Shown here piece after piece: positions 1-6,277 of a stretch of 10,831 nucleotides of DNA (position 1 is the stretch's first letter; each line of letters starts with the position of its first letter). A model generated the notes under the pieces. That model was not told the DNA's origin. It was given only the letters and a program-made list of their open reading frames with translations, and did not search any database. Source of the stretch: DATIBL01 sp035457505 (GTDB lineage Bacteria; Patescibacteriota; Minisyncoccia; Phycocordibacterales; UBA6899); contig DATIBL010000034.1 of the NCBI GenBank assembly GCA_035457505.1, positions 1 to 10,831 of the forward strand. Reading direction: 5' to 3'. The translations under genes were made by a program, and so were the position numbers.

Positions 1-48
1 AGGGGTATATTCAACGAGGAACTTGCTCATTACCAGAGGAGATCATGA
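1..48 (+). CDS. C-terminal end of an upstream gene (partial)
   Basis: Reading frame 1 is open from the window edge to a TGA at 46-48 and gives a 15-residue tail ending in LAHYQRRS. The stop overlaps the start of the Nudix gene as ATGA (45-48), the same arrangement used at 578-581 and 4428-4431, which is the main reason to believe it is a real gene end. The fragment is too short to name a family. It implies that the Nudix gene is not the first gene of its operon. Confidence 0.55.
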   Translation, partial: RGIFNEELAHYQRRS

Positions 49-581
49 AAGAATTTCTTCACTGTCCATACTGTGGGACTCGCTATCGGGAGCGCGAGAC
101 AAACCCGTCCAGGTGCACTTCCTGTCACTCTGAGACCTGGAGAAATCCCATACCTGTTGCGGTGATACTTCAGCCAATATTTCTTCCCGATCAAAGAATC
201 GGACTCATTGGAATTCGAAGGAGAAACACTGTTCAGAGCGGCATGATATCGCTACCGGGCGGCTTCGTGAACTTCGGTGAGACGTGCCAGGAAGCGGCAG
301 CCCGTGAGGCCAGAGAAGAAGCGAACCTCAGTATTGACCCATCTCGGATCGGATTATTCGACACGGCCAATACAGATGACGGCATCATCCTTATCTTCAG
401 CATCGCACCACCTCTTCACGAGAAAGACCTCATGGACTTTGTCCCGAATTTCGAGGCATCGGAGCGCCTGATTATAAATGTACAAACACCGCTCGCGTGG
501 CCGATTCACCAGCGTGTTTGTCGACTTTTTTTCGAAGGCCGCACAGGAGCATTATTGCCTTTGCAAGGAGAACATCGATGA
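45..581 (+). CDS. Zinc-ribbon Nudix hydrolase
   Basis: The 178-residue product is a Nudix hydrolase, a family that cleaves nucleoside diphosphates linked to another moiety (X), using Mg2+ or Mn2+. A zinc ribbon sits at the N terminus (CPYC at 7-10, CTSC at 24-27). The Nudix box follows at 73-95: G73, E79, R87-E88, E91-E92, with Asn94 in place of the usual Gly. The preceding SLPGGFV matches the usual entry into the box. This ribbon-plus-Nudix layout is seen in NudC/NADH pyrophosphatase-like and ADP-ribose pyrophosphatase-like proteins, but the NudC SQPWPFPxS signature is absent, so the substrate is open. The start has AGAGGAG at 35-41 and overlaps the upstream stop. The downstream 348-residue gene overlaps its stop by ATGA, suggesting linked function. 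The family call is firm; the substrate is not. Confidence 0.92.
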   Translation: MKEFLHCPYCGTRYRERETNPSRCTSCHSETWRNPIPVAVILQPIFLPDQRIGLIGIRRRNTVQSGMISLPGGFVNFGETCQEAAAREAREEANLSIDPSRIGLFDTANTDDGIILIFSIAPPLHEKDLMDFVPNFEASERLIINVQTPLAWPIHQRVCRLFFEGRTGALLPLQGEHR

Positions 582-1624
582 AAGCGCGGACAAGCCACCG
601 GACACGCACAGAACAGGTTAGGGCAGGTATGGAGCGAGAGGAAGGTTGGATCGATAACGTGTTTATCCCCGGCGTACTCGATCAGACGCGCTGGCCCGCA
701 CAAATTGCATCTTGGTTAGATGACGAAACAATCGGTCACGAAGTGTTCATGTTCGGGAGAACACAATACTCGTCCAACGTCTCTTACGGAGGAGTCATCG
801 ATGATCGCTACCACGACACAGCGGCGTGGCTGATTGAATTGGCATATCAACGGCACTATCACGACGCTATTCCTGTCGATCCTATCCTCGGCTCGCGGCA
901 GTCGATGATCCGCTTCTGGGGGATATTCACAGAACATCTCATCGCTGCCTTTCAGTCCCTCGCACAAATACTCTGTGGCCGTAAGGACCCATTGCGCGTC
1001 GCCTACGGGCTCGTCAAGCTTGCGAGATCCATCCCTGTCCCAGGAGAGACGCTTCTCGACACGCTCATGGATGACGCACTTCCCCCGATCTTGGAACCAT
1101 ACTTGCTCACAACGATCGCAAAACGGCAATCCGACAGATGTGCAGCTCTCTGGGAAACTCTGATGTATTCAGGCGAATTTCTACGGCTCTCGGAAAAAGC
1201 ACACATGGAAATCAATCCCCCGTCCTATCACCTGGGAACACAGACGTCCGATCATCGCGACTGGGTGAGAAACATCGCACTCAACGGATCGATTGGGTAT
1301 GCAAAATATCAATTCGAAAAGAGCAGCCGTGCCGCCGAGGTAGATGTGCTTGTTGAAGAAATCGGATTGATCGTCCACACGCACGTACGAAGCACAGATG
1401 AATTTCGAGGGTTCTGGATCTCGTTCAAAAACCATTTCGAATCAGGCTATGCGGGAGCTATCGAGAATGGATCGAGTGGATATCCGAAATTCGCTTCATA
1501 TCCAGGAAGCTATCATTGCTTTTTGCGCACACGATTGCACGAGTATGCAAAAGAACATCAATGGGATCCAGCGTGGGGACTCATCATTGCTGATGATATC
1601 CCCTTCATGATTTTCTCCTTCTGA
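578..1624 (+). CDS. Hypothetical protein, translationally coupled to the Nudix gene
   Basis: I do not recognise this 348-residue protein. The frame stays open upstream to 497, but the start at 578 is chosen because AAGGAG at 565-570 lies 7 bases ahead of it and the ATG overlaps the Nudix stop as ATGA. No signal peptide or membrane segment is seen, so it is probably cytosolic. It is rich in aromatic residues and His: EVFMFGRTQY near 55-64, DRYHDTAAW near 76-84, QRHYHD at 91-96, a hydrophobic helical stretch near 110-150, HVRSTDEFRGFW at 269-280, and a hydrophobic end (IPFMIFSF). None of these matches a catalytic motif I can name. The tight coupling to the Nudix gene suggests a joint process such as handling of a modified nucleotide, but this is inference. 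Sampled lines are about 47-52% GC, below most of the window, which may reflect horizontal acquisition. Confidence 0.85.
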   Translation: MKARTSHRTRTEQVRAGMEREEGWIDNVFIPGVLDQTRWPAQIASWLDDETIGHEVFMFGRTQYSSNVSYGGVIDDRYHDTAAWLIELAYQRHYHDAIPVDPILGSRQSMIRFWGIFTEHLIAAFQSLAQILCGRKDPLRVAYGLVKLARSIPVPGETLLDTLMDDALPPILEPYLLTTIAKRQSDRCAALWETLMYSGEFLRLSEKAHMEINPPSYHLGTQTSDHRDWVRNIALNGSIGYAKYQFEKSSRAAEVDVLVEEIGLIVHTHVRSTDEFRGFWISFKNHFESGYAGAIENGSSGYPKFASYPGSYHCFLRTRLHEYAKEHQWDPAWGLIIADDIPFMIFSF

Positions 1625-1662
1625 TTCATTGTCGCCCGGGCTATTTATGATGCCAGCATGAC

Positions 1663-1689
1663 ACGGTCGAAACAATTCGACCGTTTTTT
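1663..1689 (+). terminator. Intrinsic terminator after the Nudix operon
   Basis: A perfect 9-bp stem (ACGGTCGAA with TTCGACCGT) closes a 4-base ACAA loop and runs directly into a T tract (1684-1689). It starts 38 bases after the stop of the 348-residue gene and ends before the next promoter, so it separates the two units. Confidence 0.9.
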
Positions 1690-1708
1690 GTACCGAACCG
1701 AAATGGAG

Positions 1709-1737
1709 TTGACTTTTTTGCGATTTCGTATTAATAT
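1709..1737 (+). promoter_or_regulatory. Sigma70-like promoter for the 137-residue membrane protein
   Basis: TTGACT at 1709-1714 (5 of 6 to the -35 consensus) is separated by exactly 17 bases from TAATAT at 1732-1737 (4 of 6 to the -10 consensus). The -10 region lies in an AT-rich patch unlike the surrounding GC-rich DNA. Initiation near 1744 would give a leader of about 40 bases. Confidence 0.6.
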
Positions 1738-1782
1738 ATATTTCAGCAGTTTTCCTTCTATTCCCTCTCGACGGAGTGCATT

Positions 1783-2196
1783 ATGAACGCAAAAGAGACC
1801 TTCCGCGCATTTTTCCCTGACTGGTTCACTGGCATCGTAAAGGCAGTCATCGTCGTTGTTCTAGCGCAGGCCGGTTCTGTCCTCTCGACGTCTGCGGAAT
1901 CGTCTTCGCTTTGGGAGGCGATCCTCACCCTTGGAACATACGGACTCGTGAGCTTTCTTCTGCTCCACGTACTGAAGCACGTCCGCCTCGCAGGTGACGG
2001 CGCTCCAAGCGAAAAGACAGAGATCCGGTCCGACTACGAACTCCTGATCATGCGATTCTTCGTGATCCCCGCGATCATCATCGCCGTGAGCGCAGTCATC
2101 GTCGTCTTCCTCTTCGGTGCGAGCCCCGGAAGCGCCATGCAGTTCGGGCTCGCCGGAATAGGGGTCGTCATGACCCTGATCGCAATCGCAATGTAA
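1783..2196 (+). CDS. Small multi-span membrane protein, function unknown
   Basis: The 137-residue product has about four hydrophobic segments: near 17-35 (IVKAVIVVVLAQAGSVL), 43-66 (ending SFLLLHVL), 86-112 (MRFFVIPAIIIAVSAVIVVF) and 118-137 at the C terminus (GLAGIGVVMTLIAIAM). The loop between segments 2 and 3 is charged and polar (near 67-85). GGAG at 1773-1776 sits 6 bases before the ATG. It appears to be a one-gene unit with its own promoter and terminator. The sequence has no family motif I recognise; small integral membrane proteins like this often have no assigned role. The reading frame is convincing because start, ribosome site, promoter and terminator all agree. Confidence 0.82.
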   Translation: MNAKETFRAFFPDWFTGIVKAVIVVVLAQAGSVLSTSAESSSLWEAILTLGTYGLVSFLLLHVLKHVRLAGDGAPSEKTEIRSDYELLIMRFFVIPAIIIAVSAVIVVFLFGASPGSAMQFGLAGIGVVMTLIAIAM

Positions 2197-2201
2197 TTCC
2201 A

Positions 2202-2225
2202 AGCCTCGCACATCGCGGGGCTTTT
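2202..2225 (+). terminator. Intrinsic terminator after the membrane-protein gene
   Basis: AGCCTCGC pairs with GCGGGGCT (8 bp with one G-T wobble) around a 5-base loop (ACATC), followed by a short T run. It lies 5 bases past the TAA at 2194-2196 and directly abuts the stop of the convergent methyltransferase gene. The same hairpin may therefore help end transcription from the other strand, though the T run on that side is poor. Confidence 0.75.
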
Positions 2226-3512
2226 CTATGCACAATCGAATATCGCGAGAGATTCGCAATGCGGCGTCTCGGGATAGAAATCGTATCCCGTCAGCGCAGT
2301 GAGCTCGTATCCGGCGGCAAGGAGCAGTTTTGCATCGCGCGCTTGCGTTTCCGGATTGCACGACAGATAGACGATCCGGCGAGGGCGCTCGGACCCGATC
2401 GCTGCGACGAGCTTGGGATGCAGTCCGGCGCGCGGCGGATCAAGCACGAGCGTCTCGGCTCCGGTGATCGCATCGAGCGCTTTTTCCGCACTCGCAAGGA
2501 TGGCTTCGTAGTTGGTGATCCCATTCGCTTTCGCATTCGCGCGTGCATTCTCGACCGCCGAAGGGATGATCTCGACGCCGACGATGCGCTCCACTGATCC
2601 CGCGAGCGCAAGGCCGATCACGCCAACGCCAGCATAGAGCTCGACCACACGCGATCCTCGGACCGCCGCGGCAATATCCCCGAGCGCGAGTTCAAACATT
2701 GGGATGTTGTTTTGAAAGAATGCGTCATGTGCATAGAAGACGCGAAGGCCGCGCACGACATCCGAGAGTTCAAGTTTTCCGTGGCTCCACAGTTCCCGAG
2801 TCGAGACCGATGCAGGAGACTTCCGCGTCGAATGGTATGCCCGCAATCCGACCAGACCGGAGATCCCGTCGATCGCGATCTCCGGGAGCTCCTCGGCCTT
2901 GGTATAGATGACAGCGATCGTCTGCCCATCGGCTTTTGACTCGCGTACAACAAGCGATTTGAGATCATCCGGAAGAACGCCTTTGTCTCGAAGCAGAGCG
3001 GCCACGGCGCGCGCAGCAGCGTTCGTCGCTTCTCCGGCGAGGACGCACCCGTCCGGCGCCAGGAGGCGATCGAACTTCCGTCCCCGTTCGTGGAATGCGA
3101 GCTCGAGCGGCGTTCCGCGGTCAGAGAACGAGAACTCCATCTTGGTGCGATAGCCGCTCATGGCATGCGCGGTGCGAAACTCAAGCGATACGCCGCCGCG
3201 CAGGTCCGCGAACAGCTCCTCGAGCATCTCCTTCTTGAGCTCGGCCTGCAGCGCATAGTCGATCGTCTGCCATGGCCCGCAGGAGAGATAATGCATCTCG
3301 AACGGCTGCCTCCGCTCCGGGCGTGTCGAGAGGAATTCGCGGATGATCCCGTCGTAGCCGCGCTTCCCCTTCCGCACCTCGACGATGGCCTCTTCGCCCG
3401 GAAAAAGCCCGAAGACCGCGAGCGTCTTCCCGTTGTAGATGCTTGTCGCGGCGCCTCGTGCGTCCATCCGATCCGCATGAAAGCGGGTGATGCGTTCCAT
3501 GCGCTGGAGCAT
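2226..3512 (-). CDS. rumA: TrmA/RumA-family RNA (uracil-5-)-methyltransferase
   Basis: This is a 428-residue enzyme that methylates C5 of a uridine in RNA using SAM (COG2265; RlmD/RlmC/TrmA group). A TRAM-like N-terminal domain covers about 8-65. The SAM motif is at 291-301 (ELYAGVGVIGL), the FFQNN motif at 265-269, DPPRAG at 358-363, the nucleophile Cys385 in SCNP, and the general base Glu420 in HCES. The frame is open to 3725, but that extension crosses the divergent nuclease start. The ATG at 3512 follows GAGGG with a 9-base gap; an ATG at 3500 is the alternative. The usual iron-sulfur pattern CX5CGGCXW is degraded: Glu72 replaces the first Cys, Cys78 remains, and GPWQ lacks the third. Cys156 may be the fourth. 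The family is certain, but the target uridine (23S rRNA U1939, U747 or tRNA U54) cannot be told from sequence. Confidence 0.95.
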   Translation of the reverse strand: MLQRMERITRFHADRMDARGAATSIYNGKTLAVFGLFPGEEAIVEVRKGKRGYDGIIREFLSTRPERRQPFEMHYLSCGPWQTIDYALQAELKKEMLEELFADLRGGVSLEFRTAHAMSGYRTKMEFSFSDRGTPLELAFHERGRKFDRLLAPDGCVLAGEATNAAARAVAALLRDKGVLPDDLKSLVVRESKADGQTIAVIYTKAEELPEIAIDGISGLVGLRAYHSTRKSPASVSTRELWSHGKLELSDVVRGLRVFYAHDAFFQNNIPMFELALGDIAAAVRGSRVVELYAGVGVIGLALAGSVERIVGVEIIPSAVENARANAKANGITNYEAILASAEKALDAITGAETLVLDPPRAGLHPKLVAAIGSERPRRIVYLSCNPETQARDAKLLLAAGYELTALTGYDFYPETPHCESLAIFDCA

Positions 3513-3551
3513 AACCCATTTCCCTCTCTCTCGATAGTGTTCGTGTGAACG

Positions 3552-3560
3552 TGATACGAT
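3552..3560 (+). promoter_or_regulatory. Extended -10 promoter for the nuclease operon
   Basis: TG-A-TACGAT forms an extended -10 element with TACGAT at 3555-3560. No good -35 is seen at the expected place, which is common with extended -10 promoters. Initiation near 3567 would leave a leader of about 22 bases without a Shine-Dalgarno sequence. A short inverted repeat (GTTC-GTGT-GAAC, 3539-3550) lies just upstream in the gap shared with the divergent methyltransferase gene and could be a regulator site, but it is only 4+4 bases. Confidence 0.45.
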
Positions 3561-3588
3561 ACAGAAGCAAGCCCAAATTTGACCGCTT

Positions 3589-4431
3589 ATGATCCATCCG
3601 CTTCTTCGCAAACTTTCCATGTTCCTCGGGACGATCATCAGTCTTGCGGTTTTTCTCGTCACCCTCGCATTCACCGATACTGGACAGACGACGGTCGAGG
3701 AGGCTGCGCTCGAGCGCACCGTCACGCACTACTCCAAGCAGGCAGAGGAGATGCCGGGAAATGCGGACGCAATCTCCCCGAGCGGCGAACGCACACCCGA
3801 GGCCGTCCTCCGCGTGATCGACGGCGACACCATCGAGCTCGCGAGCGGCGAACGGGTTCGCTATATTGGGATCGACACACCAGAATCCGTGGACCCGCGG
3901 CGCCAGGTGGAGTGCCTTGGCAAGGAGGCCGCCGAGCGCAATCGCGAACTGGTCGGCAATCGCGTCGTACTGCTCGAGTCGGACATTGAAGAGCGAGACA
4001 AGTACGGCCGACTGCTGCGCTATGTCTATCTTGAGGATGGCACGATGGTGAACGAAACGCTCGTGCGCGAAGGATATGCTGACCCGGCAACCTTCCCTCC
4101 GAACATCCGCCACGTCGATCGCTTCCTCGCCGCTGCCACCCTCGCCCGCGAAGAAAAGCGCGGACTCTGGGGAGCGATCTGCACAGACGCAAGCGACACG
4201 GTCACGGCGTCCGAGCCAACCACGGCACCGGATGGCTGTGTGATCAAAGGAAACATCTCTTCAAGCGGCGAGCGGATCTTCCACGCGCCGGAATGTCCGT
4301 ACTATTCCCGGACAAGGATCGACTCGGCGCGGGGGGAACGATACTTCTGCACCGAGACTGACGCAGAGGCCGACGGATTCCGCAGAGCTGGAAACTGCCC
4401 CGACGCTGCACTCACTCCACCCACGCTATGA
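3589..4431 (+). CDS. Membrane-anchored or secreted thermonuclease (SNase) with C-terminal cysteine module
   Basis: The 280-residue protein begins with a signal-anchor (MIHPLLRK then hydrophobic 11-29), so the enzyme domain should lie outside the membrane. The staphylococcal nuclease-like domain spans about 70-197. Its active-site set is complete: D78-G-D80-T81, R91 in RVRYIGIDTPES, E99 in the same motif, and R141 in DKYGRLL. These match Asp21/Arg35/Asp40/Glu43/Arg87 of the family, which cleaves DNA and RNA with Ca2+. A separate module at 216-270 carries CVIKGNIS, FHAPECPYY and GERYFC, with Cys217, 236, 254 and 270. It resembles the small module NCBI calls a sunset domain, often fused to SNase domains. 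No ribosome site precedes the ATG; Met11 (3619) is an alternative start. The next gene overlaps by ATGA. A role in taking nucleotides from environmental nucleic acid is inferred. Confidence 0.92.
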   Translation: MIHPLLRKLSMFLGTIISLAVFLVTLAFTDTGQTTVEEAALERTVTHYSKQAEEMPGNADAISPSGERTPEAVLRVIDGDTIELASGERVRYIGIDTPESVDPRRQVECLGKEAAERNRELVGNRVVLLESDIEERDKYGRLLRYVYLEDGTMVNETLVREGYADPATFPPNIRHVDRFLAAATLAREEKRGLWGAICTDASDTVTASEPTTAPDGCVIKGNISSSGERIFHAPECPYYSRTRIDSARGERYFCTETDAEADGFRRAGNCPDAALTPPTL

Positions 4432-4988
4432 TCAAAGAACTTTTTGTCGTGCGCCATGGCGAGACCGAACTCAACCGCGAAGGGCGGCTCCAGGGTAGTG
4501 GCCAGCCGGATCTCCCGATCAACACGACCGGGATCGCGGAAGTACTCCTCATCAAGCAGCGCTTACTGACGCACCTGGATCGCGCGTATGTTTCTCCGTC
4601 GCTCCGAACGCGCCAAACTGCCGATATTCTCCTCCGCGACCGCAATATTCCCTGCTCAATCGAACCGGATCTCTGTGAGCGAAATTTCGGCTCGCTGTCG
4701 GGCATGCTCCGCAGCGAGGTGAATCCGGAGATCCTTGCTCACGATTTTGACCGCGGGTATGATTATCGGCGCTTTGGCGGAGACTCGCACGAAGAGGTCA
4801 CCGAACGGATCGTCGGATTTCTGAAGCGGCTTGCGGAGACGCCAAAGGACCGCTGCATTCTCCTTGTCACGCATCGCGGCGTGATCCGCATCCTTCGAGA
4901 GATCGCCGGCGCAGAACCCGACGAGATCGCACCAGCATCATTCCACCGCTTCACCCTTTTTGAGGATGGGCACATTGTCCTGCGTTAG
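4428..4988 (+). CDS. Histidine phosphatase (phosphoglycerate mutase-like)
   Basis: The 186-residue protein belongs to the histidine phosphatase superfamily, which includes cofactor-dependent phosphoglycerate mutases, CobC and SixA. The phospho-acceptor motif RHGET is at 9-13 (His10 nucleophile). The other phosphate-pocket residues are Arg60 in SPSLRTRQTA, Glu84 in ERNFGSLSG (general acid), and His149 in LLVTHRG. Its length fits the short CobC/GpmB-like branch rather than the roughly 230-250-residue true mutases, so a small-molecule phosphatase role is more likely than glycolysis. The ATG overlaps the nuclease stop (ATGA), pointing to translational coupling. With a nuclease upstream and an IMPase-like phosphatase downstream, removal of phosphate from nucleotides or sugars is a reasonable guess, but the substrate cannot be read from sequence. 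Confidence 0.92.
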   Translation: MIKELFVVRHGETELNREGRLQGSGQPDLPINTTGIAEVLLIKQRLLTHLDRAYVSPSLRTRQTADILLRDRNIPCSIEPDLCERNFGSLSGMLRSEVNPEILAHDFDRGYDYRRFGGDSHEEVTERIVGFLKRLAETPKDRCILLVTHRGVIRILREIAGAEPDEIAPASFHRFTLFEDGHIVLR

Positions 4989-5044
4989 CGGACCAAGCAA
5001 CATTGCCAAGCCATTTCAAAAAATCTATTCGTTCACATCCTTCC

Positions 5045-5827
5045 ATGTCTCCCACATCATCGACCGATGAACTGACCGCCATGATCACCGCAGCTCGCGC
5101 AGCCGGGATCATTCTCCGGGAGTATTTTGAGACGCCGCTCGGCGAAGAGCAGAAGATGGATAGAAGTTTTGTGACCCGGGCCGACAAAGAGTCTGAGGCC
5201 GCGATCATCGCGACGCTTGCACGCGCGTTTCCCGACTATGGCGTCCTTGGCGAAGAGAGCGGCGAGCACATCGGGAGCGGCGATGATCGCTTTGTGATCG
5301 ATCCGTTGGATGGCACGGCAAACTTCATGAATGCGATCCCGATCTTTGCTGTATCGATCGCGCATATGAAGGGTGCGCGCGTGATGAACGCCGTGGTCTC
5401 GAATCCGATCACAGACACGATCTTTTCGGCGTCGCGCGGACGCGGGGCATTTGTGAACGATGCTCCGATGCGCGTTTCCGACGACACCAAAAAGAACGTC
5501 GTGGTGACGTTCGGAAAATCCTCAAAGCGCGAAGATGGCGAGCGCGTGAACACGCTTTTTGTCGCAACGCAAAAAGACGGCTTCCGCGTCCGATATCTTG
5601 GATCAGCGGCTCTCGAACTCGCCTATCTCGCGCGGGGCGGGACCGACGGATATTTCAATGTCGGAACGCATCTCTGGGACTACGCAGCGGGAACGCTTCT
5701 CGTCGAGGAGGCAGGCGGATCGATCACCGACTTTTCTGGAAAACCGTGGGGCGCGGAGGAGCGATATTTTGTCGCGTCGAATGGGAAGATTCACGATACG
5801 CTTGTGAAAAATTTATCGATCGTCTAA
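5045..5827 (+). CDS. Inositol monophosphatase-family phosphatase
   Basis: The 260-residue product has the full metal-binding set of the Li+-sensitive phosphomonoesterase family: Glu70 in LGEES, Asp86 and Asp89 in IDPLDGTANF, and Asp212 in WDYAAGTLLVEEAGG. The family removes phosphate from inositol phosphates, histidinol phosphate, PAP or fructose bisphosphate using Mg2+. Which substrate this one takes (SuhB, HisN or CysQ type) is not clear. A longer frame starts with TTG at 5003, but the ATG at 5045 is preferred: the extra 14 residues are Ser/Lys/His-rich, the domain begins with the TDELTAMI helix just after the ATG, and TTG has no ribosome site either. It follows the phosphatase gene by 56 bases with no terminator between, so co-transcription is likely. 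A strong terminator follows. Confidence 0.92.
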   Translation: MSPTSSTDELTAMITAARAAGIILREYFETPLGEEQKMDRSFVTRADKESEAAIIATLARAFPDYGVLGEESGEHIGSGDDRFVIDPLDGTANFMNAIPIFAVSIAHMKGARVMNAVVSNPITDTIFSASRGRGAFVNDAPMRVSDDTKKNVVVTFGKSSKREDGERVNTLFVATQKDGFRVRYLGSAALELAYLARGGTDGYFNVGTHLWDYAAGTLLVEEAGGSITDFSGKPWGAEERYFVASNGKIHDTLVKNLSIV

Positions 5828-5836
5828 CCCAAAGTG

Positions 5837-5863
5837 AAACGCGCGCCGTGTGGCGCGCGTTTT
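5837..5863. terminator. Bidirectional terminator between convergent genes
   Basis: An 11-bp perfect stem (AAACGCGCGCC with GGCGCGCGTTT) around a GTGT loop ends in a T run on the plus strand and is flanked by A residues on the other side. It therefore works for the IMPase-like gene (stop at 5827) and for the 59-residue gene on the minus strand (stop at 5886). A second small hairpin (GACCG-CGAT-CGGTC, 5874-5887) overlaps the minus-strand stop. Confidence 0.9.
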
Positions 5864-5885
5864 CGGAGTTCCCGACCGCGATCGG

Positions 5886-6065
5886 TCAGGGATACTCCGG
5901 CTGGAAGGGCACCGCGCCGACCGCCGCATGCATGGTAGCAAAGACGGTCGTCGCGAGTTCAAAGAACGCAATGAGGGCTCCGGTGATAGCAGCGAACACC
6001 TCCGGGACGAGGAATTTCAAGACCACGATTCCGAGTCCGAGTCCGAGCGCTTTCAAGATCCCCAT
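5886..6065 (-). CDS. 59-residue hydrophobic protein, function unknown
   Basis: The chosen start is the ATG at 6065, giving MGILKALGLG at the N terminus. It is followed by one or two hydrophobic stretches (about 9-24 and 24-47) and a short polar end (AVPFQPEYP). The only charged residues inside are K5, K17, E22 and E36, so it should insert in a membrane or form an amphipathic helix pair. The frame stays open to a GTG at 6158, but those 31 extra residues are basic and look like noise. GTGAGG lies 3 bases before the ATG, a closer gap than ideal. The strong terminator right after the stop supports a real transcript. A family cannot be assigned. It could be co-transcribed with the 774-residue gene 212 bases upstream, or have its own promoter in that gap. 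Confidence 0.6.
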   Translation of the reverse strand: MGILKALGLGLGIVVLKFLVPEVFAAITGALIAFFELATTVFATMHAAVGAVPFQPEYP

Positions 6066-6277
6066 ACGCCTCACTGATTGAGAGAGACGCAGGGACTTCG
6101 CTCGACGACACGAAGTCGGACCGTAAATCGGTCGATTCCCTCCCCTCCGGGCGGACACGTATGCTCGCGCGACGGGGAGGCAAAATTCCCGGATCTGAAA
6201 ATGATCCGTTCTCGGAAATTACGGGCCGGAAAGGCGTACCGCTTCTATAAAAATTGTTCCACTTACGATGAGATTCG
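6066..6277 (-). other. 212-base gap with several hairpins
   Basis: No convincing gene lies here. Inverted repeats seen are CGGATC/GATCCG (6190-6208, 7-base loop), CCTCCCC/GGGGAGG (6139-6180, 28-base loop), GACCG/CGGTC (6119-6133, 5-base loop) and GACTTCG/CGAAGTC (6094-6117, 10-base loop). On the minus strand the first is followed by GGAATTTT and could be a weak terminator for the 774-residue gene. The other three would lie in the leader of the 59-residue gene. A TATAGA on the minus strand near 6246 lacks a -35 partner. The region could be a structured leader or a small RNA, but no known RNA family is recognised. Confidence 0.35.

Noticed and set aside
497..577. Longer start of the 348-residue protein at 497
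   Set aside because: It would overlap the Nudix gene by 85 bases without a ribosome site, whereas 578 has AAGGAG at the right distance and an ATGA overlap.
3513..3725. N-terminal extension of the methyltransferase
   Set aside because: It crosses the divergent nuclease start, is Ser/Arg-rich, and does not resemble the TRAM domain that begins after 3512.
5003..5044. TTG start of the IMPase-like gene, and TTGCCA (5003-5008) as a -35 box
   Set aside because: There is no ribosome site for TTG and the extra residues look unlike the family. TTGCCA has only a poor -10 (TATTCG, 3 of 6) at 17 bases, so an internal promoter is not claimed.
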